DNA of 64,000 nt from Cervus elaphus (taxonomy: Eukaryota > Chordata > Mammalia > Artiodactyla > Cervidae): contig NW_025316732.1 of the NCBI RefSeq assembly GCF_910594005.1, forward strand, positions 248,001 to 312,000. Direction: 5' to 3'. Each line of letters opens with the position of its first letter. Positions within the stretch are counted from its first letter, which is position 1. Under the pieces are notes generated by a model. That model made no database searches. It saw only the letters and a program-made list of their open reading frames with translations, and was not told the origin of the DNA. Both the position numbers and the translations under genes were made by a program. Below are positions 50,896-62,470 of this stretch, piece after piece.

Positions 50896-51830
50896 GCCCT
50901 CGAATTTTTCACACCTTTTCATGCTCCTCGCGTTTTTCACACCTCTTCATGCTCCTCGCATTTTTCACAACTTTTCATGCTTGTCGCATTTTTCACACCT
51001 TTTCATGCTCCTGGTCTTTCTTTTTTTTTTTTTTTTTTTGCTCCTCGCATTTTTCACATCTTTTCATGCTCCTGGTCTTTTTTTTTTTTTTGCTCCTCGC
51101 ATTTTTCACACCTTTTCATGCTCCTGGTCTTTCTTTTTTTTTTTTTTTTTTTGCTCCTCGCATTTTTCAAACCTTTTCATGCTCCTGGTCTCTTTTCCTT
51201 TTTTTTTTTTTTTTGCTCCTCGCATTTTTCACACCTTTTCATGCTCCTGGTCTTTCTTTTTTTTTTTTTGCTCCTCGCATTTTTCACACCTTTTCATGCT
51301 CCTGGTCTTTCTTTTTTTTTTTTTGCTCCTCGCATTTTTCACACCTTTTCATGCTCCTGGTCTTTCTTTTTTTTTTTTTGCTCCTCGCATTTTTCACACC
51401 TTTTCATGCTCCTGGTCTTTCTTTTTTTTTTTTTGCTCTTCGCTTTTTTCAAACATTTTCATGCTCCTGGTCTCTTTTCTTTTTTTTTTTTTTTTTTTGC
51501 TCCTCGCATTTTTCACACCTTTTCATGCTCCTGGTCTTTCTTTTTTTTTTTTTGCTCCTCGCATTTTTCACACCTTTTCATGCTCCTGGTCTTTCTTTTT
51601 TTTTTTTTGCTCTTCGCATTTTTCAAACATTTTCATGCTCCTGGTCTCTTTTCTTTTTTTTTTTTTTTTTTGCTCCTCGCATTTTTCACACCTTTTCATG
51701 CTCCTGATCTTTCTTTTTTTTTTTTTTGTCCTCGTATTTTTCACACCTTTTCATGCTCCTGGTCTTTCTTTTTTTTTTTTTTTTTGCTCCTCGCATTTTT
51801 CACACCTTTTCATGCTCCTGATCTTTCTTT
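50896..51830. repeat. Module M, truncated copy 6
   Basis: Starts with a CGCG P block (50,896) and reaches the CTGATC unit (51,704), then jumps directly to a shortened GTCCTCGTA unit near 51,727; the second P block and the CACGCTCGTGG unit are missing. The GCTCTTCGC unit with CAAACA is present twice (about 51,434 and 51,611), and a second CTGATC lies at 51,819. This looks like a deletion plus a small local duplication. Confidence 0.85.
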
Positions 51831-51840
51831 TTTTTTTTTT

Positions 51841-51895
51841 GCTCCTCGCATTTTTCACACCTTTTCATGCTCCTGGTCTTTCTTTTTTTTTTTTT
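51841..51895 (+). repeat. Reference monomer of the satellite (55 bp)
   Basis: This copy shows the commonest form: 28-bp core at 51,841-51,868, linker GCTCCTGGTC at 51,869-51,878, then TTTC and 13 T. The linker begins GCTCCT like the next core, so the unit looks like a 28-mer plus a degenerate second 28-mer whose remainder is T-rich. The T5 and T4 runs of the core have centres about 10.5 bp apart, one helical turn. The unit contains one CpG, in CTCGCA. It contains no stop trinucleotide in any + frame. Confidence 0.95.
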
Positions 51896-52299
51896 GCTCC
51901 TCGCATTTTTCACACCTTTTCATGCTCCTGGTCTTTTTTTTTTTTGCTCCTCGCATTTTTCACACCTTTTCATGCTCCTGGTCTTTCTTTTTTTTTTTTT
52001 GCTCCTCGCATTTTTCACACCTTTTCATGCTCCTGGTCTTTCTTTTTTTTTTTTTGCTCCTCGCATTTTTCACACCTTTTCATGCTCCTGGTCTTTCTTT
52101 TTTTTTTTTTTTTTTGCTCCTCGCATTTTTCACACCTTTTCATGCTCCTGGTCTTTTTTTTTTTTTCTCCTCGCATTTTTCACACCTTTTCATGCTCCTG
52201 GTTTTTTTTTTTTTTTGCTCCTCGCATTTTTCACACCTTTTCATGCTTCTGGTCTTTCTTTTTTTTTTTTGCTCCTCGCATTTTTCACACCTTTTCATG

Positions 52300-55200
52300 C
52301 TCCTGGTCTTTCTTTTTTTTTTTTTTTTTTTACTCCTCGCATTTTTCACACCTTTTCATGCTCCTGGTCGTTCTTTCTTTCTTTTTTTTTTTTTTTTGCT
52401 CCTCGCATTTTTCACACCTTTTCATGCTCCTGGTCTTTTTTTTTTTTTTTCTCCTCGCATTTTTCACACCTTTTCATGCTCCTGGTCTTTTTTTTTTTTT
52501 TTTTACTCCTCGCATTTTTCACACCTTTTCATGCTCCTGGTCTTTTTTTTTTTTTTGCTCCTCGCATTTTTCACACCTTTTCATGCTCCTGGTCTTTTTT
52601 TTTTTTTTTTTTGCTCCTCGAATTTTTCACACCTTTTCATGCTCCTGGTCTTTTTTTTTTTTTTTTTTTGCCCTCGAATTTTTCACACCTTTTCATGCTC
52701 CTCGCATTTTTCACACCTCTTCATGCTCCTCGCATTTTTCACAACTTTTCATGCTTGTCGCATTTTTCACACCTTTTCATGCTCCTGGTCTTTCTTTCTT
52801 TCTTTTTTTTTTTCTTTTGCTCCTCGCATTTTTCACACCTTTTCATGCTCCTGGTCTTTCTTTTTTTTTTTTTTTTTTTGCTCCTCGCATTTTTCACACC
52901 TTTTCATGCTCCTGGTCTTTCTTTTTTTTTTTTTTTTTTTTGCTCCTCGCATTTTTCACATCTTTTCATGCTCCTGGTCTTTTTTTTTTCTTTTGCTCCT
53001 CGCATTTTTCACACCTTTTCATGCTCCTGGTCTTTCTTTTTTTTTTTTTTTTTTTTGCTCCTCGCATTTTTCACACCTTTTCATGCTCCTGGTCTCTTTT
53101 CTTTTTTTTTTTTTTTTGCTCCTCGCATTTTTCACACCTTTTCATGCTCCTGGTCTTTCTTTCTTTCTTTTTTTTTTTTTTTTTGCTCCTCGCATTTTTC
53201 ACACCTTTTCATGCTCCTGGTCTTTTTTTTTTTTTTTGCTCCTCGCATTTTTCACACCTTTTCATGCTCCTGGTCTTTTTTTTTTTTTTGCTCCTCGCAT
53301 TTTTCACACCTTTTCATGCTTCTGGTCTCTTTTTTTTTTTTTTGCTCCTCGCATTTTTCACACCTTTTCATGCTCCTGGTCTTTTTTTTTTTTTTTTTGC
53401 TCCTCGCATTTTTCACACCTTTTCATGCTTCTGGTCTTTCTTTTTTTTTTTTTGCTCCTCGCATTTTTCACACCTTTTCATGCTCCTGGTCTTTCTTTTT
53501 TTTTTTTTGCTCCTCGCATTTTTCAAACCTTTTCATGCTCCTGGTCTCTTTTCTTTTTTTTTTTTTTTTTGCTCCTCGCATTTTTCACACCTTTTCATGC
53601 TCCTGGTCTTTCTTTTTTTTTTTTTGCTCCTCGCATTTTTCACACCTTTTCATGCTCCTGGTCTTTCTTTCTTTTTTTTTTTTTTTGCTCCTCGCATTTT
53701 TCACACCTTTTCATGCTCCTGGTCTTTCTTTTTTTTTTTTTGCTCCTCGCATTTTTCAAACCTTTTCATGCTCCTGGTCTCTTTTCTTTTGTTTTTTTTT
53801 TTTTGCTCCTCGCATTTTTCACACCTTTTCATGCTCCTGGTCTTTCTTTTTTTTTTTTTGCTCCTCGCATTTTTCACACCTTTTCATGCTCCTGGTCTTT
53901 CTTTTTTTTTTTTTTGCTCCTCGCATTTTTCACACCTTTTCAAGCTCCTGGTCTCTTTTCTTTTTTTTTTTTTTTTTGCTCCTCGCATTTTTCACACCTT
54001 TTCATGCTCCTGGTCTTTCTTTTTTTTTTTTTGCTCCTCGCATTTTTCACACCTTTTCATGCTCCTGGTCTTTCTTTTTTTTTTTTTTTTTTTGCTCCTC
54101 GCATTTTTCACACCTTTTCATGCTCCTGGTCTTTTTTTTTTTTTTGCTCCTCGAATTTTTCACATCTTTTCATGCTCCTCGCATTTTTCACACCTCTTCA
54201 TGCTCCTCGCATTTTTCACAACTTTTCATGCTCGTCGCATTTTTCACACCTTTTCATGCTCCTGGTCTTTCTTTTTTTTTTTTTTGCTCCTCGCATTTTT
54301 CACATCTTTTCATGCTCCTGGTCTTTTTTTTTTCTTTTGCTCCTCGCATTTTTCACACCTTTTCATGCTCCTGGTCTTTTTTTTTTTTTTTTTTGCTCCT
54401 CGAATTTTTCACACCTTTTCATGCTCCTGGTCTTTTTTTTTTTTTTTTTTTGCCCTCGAATTTTTCACACCTTTTCATGCTCCTCGCGTTTTTCACACCT
54501 CTTCATGCTCCTCGCATTTTTCACAACTTTTCATGCTTGTCGCATTTTTCACACCTTTTCATGCTCCTGGTCTTTCTTTTTTTTTTTTTTTTTTTGCTCC
54601 TCGCATTTTTCACATCTTTTCATGCTCCTGGTCTTTTTTTTTTTTTTTGCTCCTCGCATTTTTCACACCTTTTCATGCTCCTGGTCTTTCTTTTTTTTTT
54701 TTTTTTTTTGCTCCTCGCATTTTTCAAACCTTTTCATGCTCCTGGTCTCTTTTCCTTTTTTTTTTTTTTTTGCTCCTCGCATTTTTCACACCTTTTCATG
54801 CTCCTGGTCTTTCTTTTTTTTTTTTTGCTCCTCGCATTTTTCACACCTTTTCATGCTCCTGGTCTTTTTTTTTTTTTTTTTTTTTGCCCTCGAATTTTTC
54901 ACACCTTTTCATGCTCCTCGCATTTTTCACACCTCTTCATGCTCCTCGCATTTTTCACAACTTTTCATGCTTGTCGCATTTTTCACACCTTTTCATGCTC
55001 CTGGTCTTTCTTTCTTTCTTTTTTTTTTTCTTTTGCTCCTCGCATTTTTCACACCTTTTCATGCTCCTGGTCTTTCTTTTTTTTTTTTTTTTTTGCTCCT
55101 CGCATTTTTCACACCTTTTCACGCTCGTGGTCTTTCTTTCTTTCTTTTTTTTTTTCTTTTGCTCCTCGCATTTTTCACACCTTTTCATGCTCCTGGTCTT

Positions 55201-57780
55201 TTTTTTTTTTTTTTTTTCTCCTCGAATTTTTTACACCTTTTCTTTTTCCTGGTCTTTTTTTTTTTTTTTTTTTTGCCCTCGAATTTTTCACACCTTTTCA
55301 TGCTCCTCGCGTTTTTCACACCTCTTCATGCTCCTCGCATTTTTCACAACTTTTCATGCTTGTCGCATTTTTCACACCTTTTCATGCTCCTGGTCTTTCT
55401 TTTTTTTTTTTTTTTTTTGCTCCTCGCATTTTTCACATCTTTTCATGCTCCTGGTCTTTTTTTTTTTTTTTGCTCCTCGCATTTTTCACACCTTTTCATG
55501 CTCCTGGTCTTTCTTTTTTTTTTTTTTTTTTTGCTCCTCGCATTTTTCAAACCTTTTCATGCTCCTGGTCTCTTTTCCTTTTTTTTTTTTTTTTGCTCCT
55601 CGCATTTTTCACACCTTTTCATGCTCCTGGTCTTTCTTTTTTTTTTTTTGCTCCTCGCATTTTTCACACCTTTTCATGCTCCTGGTCTTTCTTTCTTTTT
55701 TTTTTTTTTTGCTCCTCGCATTTTTCACACCTTTTCATGCTCCTGGTCTTTCTTTTTTTTTTTTTGCTCCTCGCATTTTTCAAACCTTTTCATGCTCCTG
55801 GTCTCTTTTCTTTTGTTTTTTTTTTTTTGCTCCTCGCATTTTTCACACCTTTTCATGCTCCTGGTCTTTCTTTTTTTTTTTTTGCTCCTCGCATTTTTCA
55901 CACCTTTTCATGCTCCTGGTCTTTCTTTTTTTTTTTTTTGCTCCTCGCATTTTTCACACCTTTTCATGCTCCTGGTCTCTTTTCTTTTTTTTTTTTTTTT
56001 TGCTCCTCGCATTTTTCACACCTTTTCATGCTCCTGGTCTTTCTTTTTTTTTTTTTGCTCCTCGCATTTTTCACACCTTTTCATGCTCCTGGTCTTTCTT
56101 TTTTTTTTTTTTTTTTTGCTCCTCGCATTTTTCACACCTTTTCATGTTCCTGGTCTTTTTTTTTTTTTTGCTCCTCGAATTTTTCACATCTTTTCATGCT
56201 CCTCGCATTTTTCACACCTCTTCATGCTCCTCGCATTTTTCACAACTTTTCATGCTCGTCGCATTTTTCACACCTTTTCATGCTCCTGGTCTTTCTTTTT
56301 TTTTTTTTGCTCCTCGCATTTTTCACATCTTTTCATGCTCCTGGTCTTTTTTTTTTCTTTTGCTCCTCGCATTTTTCACACCTTTTCATGCTCCTGGTCT
56401 TTTTTTTTTTTTTTTTTGCTCCTCGAATTTTTCACACCTTTTCATGCTCCTGGTCTTTTTTTTTTTTTTTTTTTGCCCTCGAATTTTTCACACCTTTTCA
56501 TGCTCCTCGCGTTTTTCACACCTCTTCATGCTCCTCGCATTTTTCACAACTTTTCATGCTTGTCGCATTTTTCACACCTTTTCATGCTCCTGGTCTTTCT
56601 TTTTTTTTTTTTTTTTTTGCTCCTCGCATTTTTCACATCTTTTCATGCTCCTGGTCTTTTTTTTTTTTTTTGCTCCTCGCATTTTTCACACCTTTTCATG
56701 CTCCTGGTCTTTCTTTTTTTTTTTTTTTTTTTGCTCCTCGCATTTTTCAAACCTTTTCATGCTCCTGGTCTCTTTTCCTTTTTTTTTTTTTTTTGCTCCT
56801 CGCATTTTTCACACCTTTTCATGCTCCTGGTCTTTCTTTTTTTTTTTTTGCTCCTCGCATTTTTCACACCTTTTCATGCTCCTGGTCTTTTTTTTTTTTT
56901 TTTTTTTGCCCTCGAATTTTTCACACCTTTTCATGCTCCTCGCATTTTTCACACCTCTTCATGCTCCTCGCATTTTTCACAACTTTTCATGCTTGTCGCA
57001 TTTTTCACACCTTTTCATGCTCCTGGTCTTTCTTTCTTTCTTTTTTTTTTTCTTTTGCTCCTCGCATTTTTCACACCTTTTCATGCTCCTGGTCTTTCTT
57101 TTTTTTTTTTTTTTTTGCTCCTCGCATTTTTCACACCTTTTCACGCTCGTGGTCTTTCTTTCTTTCTTTTTTTTTTTCTTTTGCTCCTCGCATTTTTCAC
57201 ACCTTTTCATGCTCCTGGTCTTTCTTTTTTTTTTTTTTTTTACTCCTCGCATTTTTCACACCTTTTCATGCTCCTGGTCTTTCTTTCTTTCTTTTTTTTT
57301 TTTTTTTGCTCCTCGCATTTTTCACACGTTTTCATGCTCCTGGTCTTTTTTTTTTTTTTCTCCTCGCATTTTTCACACCTTTTCATGCTCCTGGTCTTTT
57401 TTTTTTTTTTTTTGCTCCTCGCATTTTTCACACCTTTTCGTGCTTCTGGTCTTTTTTTTTTTTTTCTCCTCGCATTTTTCACACCTTTTCATGCTCCTGG
57501 TCTTTCTTTCTTTCTTTTTTTTTTTTTTTTGCTCCTCGCATTTTTCACACCTTTTCATGCTCCTGGTCTTTTTTTTTTTTTCTCCTCGCATTTTTCACAC
57601 CTTTTCATGCTCCTGGTCTTTTTTTTTTTTTTTTTGCTCCTCGCATTTTTCACACCTTTTCATGCTTCTGGTCTTTTTTTTTTTTTTCTCCTCGCATTTT
57701 TCACACCTTTTCATGCTCCTGGTCTTTCTTTCTTTCTTTTTTTTTTTTTTTTACTCCTCGCATTTTTCACACCTTTTCAT
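52300..57780. repeat. Terminal HOR, copy X1 (~5.48 kb)
   Basis: Landmarks: GGTCGTTC 52,366; P block 52,670; G in tract 53,791; CAAGCTCCTGG 53,941; R block 54,146; CGCG P block 54,452; P block 54,886; CACGCTCGTGG 55,120; CGCG P block 55,275; R block 56,170; CGCG P block 56,475; P block 56,908; CACGCTCGTGG 57,142. It contains its own internal repeat: 54,146-55,130 recurs at 56,170-57,150 (offset about 2,023). The two P blocks of the module are here only 434 bp apart, against 772 bp earlier. Confidence 0.9.
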
Positions 57781-60700
57781 GCTCCTGGTCTTTCTTTTTT
57801 TTTTTTTTTTTTTACTCCTCGCATTTTTCACACCTTTTCATGCTCCTGGTCGTTCTTTCTTTCTTTTTTTTTTTTTTTTGCTCCTCGCATTTTTCACACC
57901 TTTTCATGCTCCTGGTCTTTTTTTTTTTTTTCTCCTCGCATTTTTCACACCTTTTCATGCTCCTGGTCTTTTTTTTTTTTTTTTTACTCCTCGCATTTTT
58001 CACACCTTTTCATGCTCCTGGTCTTTTTTTTTTTTTTGCTCCTCGCATTTTTCACACCTTTTCATGCTCCTGGTCTTTTTTTTTTTTTTTTTTGCTCCTC
58101 GAATTTTTCACACCTTTTCATGCTCCTGGTCTTTTTTTTTTTTTTTTTTTGCCCTCGAATTTTTCACACCTTTTCATGCTCCTCGCATTTTTCACACCTC
58201 TTCATGCTCCTCGCATTTTTCACAACTTTTCATGCTTGTCGCATTTTTCACACCTTTTCATGCTCCTGGTCTTTCTTTCTTTCTTTTTTTTTTTCTTTTG
58301 CTCCTCGCATTTTTCACACCTTTTCATGCTCCTGGTCTTTCTTTTTTTTTTTTTTTTTTTGCTCCTCGCATTTTTCACACCTTTTCATGCTCCTGGTCTT
58401 TCTTTTTTTTTTTTTTTTTTTTTGCTCCTCGCATTTTTCACATCTTTTCATGCTCCTGGTCTTTTTTTTTTCTTTTGCTCCTCGCATTTTTCACACCTTT
58501 TCATGCTCCTGGTCTTTCTTTTTTTTTTTTTTTTTTTTGCTCCTCGCATTTTTCACACCTTTTCATGCTCCTGGTCTCTTTTCTTTTTTTTTTTTTTTTG
58601 CTCCTCGCATTTTTCACACCTTTTCATGCTCCTGGTCTTTCTTTCTTTCTTTTTTTTTTTTTTTTTGCTCCTCGCATTTTTCACACCTTTTCATGCTCCT
58701 GGTCTTTTTTTTTTTTTTTGCTCCTCGCATTTTTCACACCTTTTCATGCTCCTGGTCTTTTTTTTTTTTTTGCTCCTCGCATTTTTCACACCTTTTCATG
58801 CTTCTGGTCTCTTTTTTTTTTTTTTGCTCCTCGCATTTTTCACACCTTTTCATGCTCCTGGTCTTTTTTTTTTTTTTTTTGCTCCTCGCATTTTTCACAC
58901 CTTTTCATGCTTCTGGTCTTTCTTTTTTTTTTTTTGCTCCTCGCATTTTTCACACCTTTTCATGCTCCTGGTCTTTCTTTTTTTTTTTTTGCTCCTCGCA
59001 TTTTTCAAACCTTTTCATGCTCCTGGTCTCTTTTCTTTTTTTTTTTTTTTTTTGCTCCTCGCATTTTTCACACCTTTTCATGCTCCTGGTCTTTCTTTTT
59101 TTTTTTTTGCTCCTCGCATTTTTCACACCTTTTCATGCTCCTGGTCTTTCTTTCTTTTTTTTTTTTTTTGCTCCTCGCATTTTTCACACCTTTTCATGCT
59201 CCTGGTCTTTCTTTTTTTTTTTTTGCTCCTCGCATTTTTCAAACCTTTTCATGCTCCTGGTCTCTTTTCTTTTGTTTTTTTTTTTTTTGCTCCTCGCATT
59301 TTTCACACCTTTTCATGCTCCTGGTCTTTCTTTTTTTTTTTTTGCTCCTCGCATTTTTCACACCTTTTCATGCTCCTGGTCTTTCTTTTTTTTTTTTTTG
59401 CTCCTCGCATTTTTCACACCTTTTCAAGCTCCTGGTCTCTTTTCTTTTTTTTTTTTTTTTTGCTCCTCGCATTTTTCACACCTTTTCATGCTCCTGGTCT
59501 TTCTTTTTTTTTTTTTGCTCCTCGCATTTTTCACACCTTTTCATGCTCCTGGTCTTTCTTTTTTTTTTTTTTTTTTTGCTCCTCGCATTTTTCACACCTT
59601 TTCATGCTCCTGGTCTTTTTTTTTTTTTTGCTCCTCGAATTTTTCACATCTTTTCATGCTCCTCGCATTTTTCACACCTCTTCATGCTCCTCGCATTTTT
59701 CACAACTTTTCATGCTCGTCGCATTTTTCACACCTTTTCATGCTCCTGGTCTTTCTTTTTTTTTTTTTGCTCCTCGCATTTTTCACATCTTTTCATGCTC
59801 CTGGTCTTTTTTTTTTCTTTTGCTCCTCGCATTTTTCACACCTTTTCATGCTCCTGGTCTTTTTTTTTTTTTTTTTTGCTCCTCGAATTTTTCACACCTT
59901 TTCATGCTCCTGGTCTTTTTTTTTTTTTTTTTTTTGCCCTCGAATTTTTCACACCTTTTCATTCTCCTCGCGTTTTTCACACCTCTTCATGCTCCTCGCA
60001 TTTTTCACAACTTTTCATGCTTGTCGCATTTTTCACACCTTTTCATGCTCCTGGTCTTTCTTTTTTTTTTTTTTTTTTTTGCTCCTCGCATTTTTCACAT
60101 CTTTTCATGCTCCTGGTCTTTTTTTTTTTTTTTGCTCCTCGCATTTTTCACACCTTTTCATGCTCCTGGTCTTTCTTTTTTTTTTTTTTTTTTTGCTCCT
60201 CGCATTTTTCAAACCTTTTCATGCTCCTGGTCTCTTTTCCTTTTTTTTTTTTTTTTGCTCCTCGCATTTTTCACACCTTTTCATGCTCCTGGTCTTTCTT
60301 TTTTTTTTTTTGCTCCTCGCATTTTTCACACCTTTTCATGCTCCTGGTCTTTTTTTTTTTTTTTTTTTTTGCCCTCGAATTTTTCACACCTTTTCATGCT
60401 CCTCGCATTTTTCACACCTCTTCATGCTCCTCGCATTTTTCACAACTTTTCATGCTTGTCGCATTTTTCACACCTTTTCATGCTCCTGGTCTTTCTTTCT
60501 TTCTTTTTTTTTTTCTTTTGCTCCTCGCATTTTTCACACCTTTTCATGCTCCTGGTCTTTCTTTTTTTTTTTTTTTTTTGCTCCTCGCATTTTTCACACC
60601 TTTTCACGCTCGTGGTCTTTCTTTCTTTCTTTTTTTTTTTCTTTTGCTCCTCGCATTTTTCACACCTTTTCATGCTCCTGGTCTTTTTTTTTTTTTTTTT

Positions 60701-62470
60701 TGCTCCTCGAATTTTTCACACCTTTTCATGCTCCTGGTCTTTTTTTTTTTTTTTTTTTGCCCTCGAATTTTTCACACCTTTTCATGCTCCTCGCGTTTTT
60801 CACACCTCTTCATGCTCCTCGCATTTTTCACAACTTTTCATGCTTGTCGCATTTTTCACACCTTTTCATGCTCCTGGTCTTTCTTTTTTTTTTTTTTTTT
60901 TTGCTCCTCGCATTTTTCACATCTTTTCATGCTCCTGGTCTTTTTTTTTTTTTTTGCTCCTCGCATTTTTCACACCTTTTCATGCTCCTGGTCTTTCTTT
61001 TTTTTTTTTTTTTTTTGCTCCTCGCATTTTTCAAACCTTTTCATGCTCCTGGTCTCTTTTCCTTTTTTTTTTTTTTTTGCTCCTCGCATTTTTCACACCT
61101 TTTCATGCTCCTGGTCTTTCTTTTTTTTTTTTTGCTCCTCGCATTTTTCACACCTTTTCATGCTCCTGGTCTTTCTTTCTTTTTTTTTTTTTTTGCTCCT
61201 CGCATTTTTCACACCTTTTCATGCTCCTGGTCTTTCTTTTTTTTTTTTTGCTCCTCGCATTTTTCAAACCTTTTCATGCTCCTGGTCTCTTTTCTTTTGT
61301 TTTTTTTTTTTTGCTCCTCGCATTTTTCACACCTTTTCATGCTCCTGGTCTTTCTTTTTTTTTTTTTGCTCCTCGCATTTTTCACACCTTTTCATGCTCC
61401 TGGTCTTTCTTTTTTTTTTTTTTGCTCCTCGCATTTTTCACACCTTTTCATGCTCCTGGTCTCTTTTCTTTTTTTTTTTTTTTTTGCTCCTCGCATTTTT
61501 CACACCTTTTCATGCTCCTGGTCTTTCTTTTTTTTTTTTTGCTCCTCGCATTTTTCACACCTTTTCATGCTCCTGGTCTTTTTTTTTTTTTTTTTTTTGC
61601 CCTCGAATTTTTCACACCTTTTCATGCTCCTCGCATTTTTCACACCTCTTCATGCTCCTCGCATTTTTCACAACTTTTCATGCTTGTCGCATTTTTCACA
61701 CCTTTTCATGCTCCTGGTCTTTCTTTCTTTCTTTTTTTTTTTCTTTTGCTCCTCGCATTTTTCACACCTTTTCATGCTCCTGGTCTTTCTTTTTTTTTTT
61801 TTTTTTTGCTCCTCGCATTTTTCACACCTTTTCACGCTCGTGGTCTTTCTTTCTTTCTTTTTTTTTTTCTTTTGCTCCTCGCATTTTTCACACCTTTTCA
61901 TGCTCCTGGTCTTTCTTTTTTTTTTTTTTTTTACTCCTCGCATTTTTCACACCTTTTCATGCTCCTGGTCTTTCTTTCTTTCTTTTTTTTTTTTTTTTGC
62001 TCCTCGCATTTTTCACACGTTTTCATGCTCCTGGTCTTTTTTTTTTTTTTCTCCTCGCATTTTTCACACCTTTTCATGCTCCTGGTCTTTTTTTTTTTTT
62101 TTTTGCTCCTCGCATTTTTCACACCTTTTCGTGCTTCTGGTCTTTTTTTTTTTTTTCTCCTCGCATTTTTCACACCTTTTCATGCTCCTGGTCTTTCTTT
62201 CTTTCTTTTTTTTTTTTTTTTGCTCCTCGCATTTTTCACACCTTTTCATGCTCCTGGTCTTTTTTTTTTTTTCTCCTCGCATTTTTCACACCTTTTCATG
62301 CTCCTGGTCTTTTTTTTTTTTTTTTTGCTCCTCGCATTTTTCACACCTTTTCATGCTTCTGGTCTTTTTTTTTTTTTTCTCCTCGCATTTTTCACACCTT
62401 TTCATGCTCCTGGTCTTTCTTTCTTTCTTTTTTTTTTTTTTTTACTCCTCGCATTTTTCACACCTTTTCA
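57781..62470. repeat. Terminal HOR, copy X2 (~4.69 kb, internally deleted)
   Basis: Matches X1 at an offset of 5,481-5,485 from GGTCGTTC (57,848) to about 61,560: P 58,151; G 59,274; CAAGCTCC 59,426; R 59,630; P 59,936, 60,371 and 60,759. From the P block at 61,599 it matches 56,908 onward at an offset of 4,691. About 0.79 kb, including one R and one CGCG P block, is therefore missing, with the join inside the unit at 61,541. The P block at 59,936 has CATTCTCC where X1 has CATGCTCC. Confidence 0.9.
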
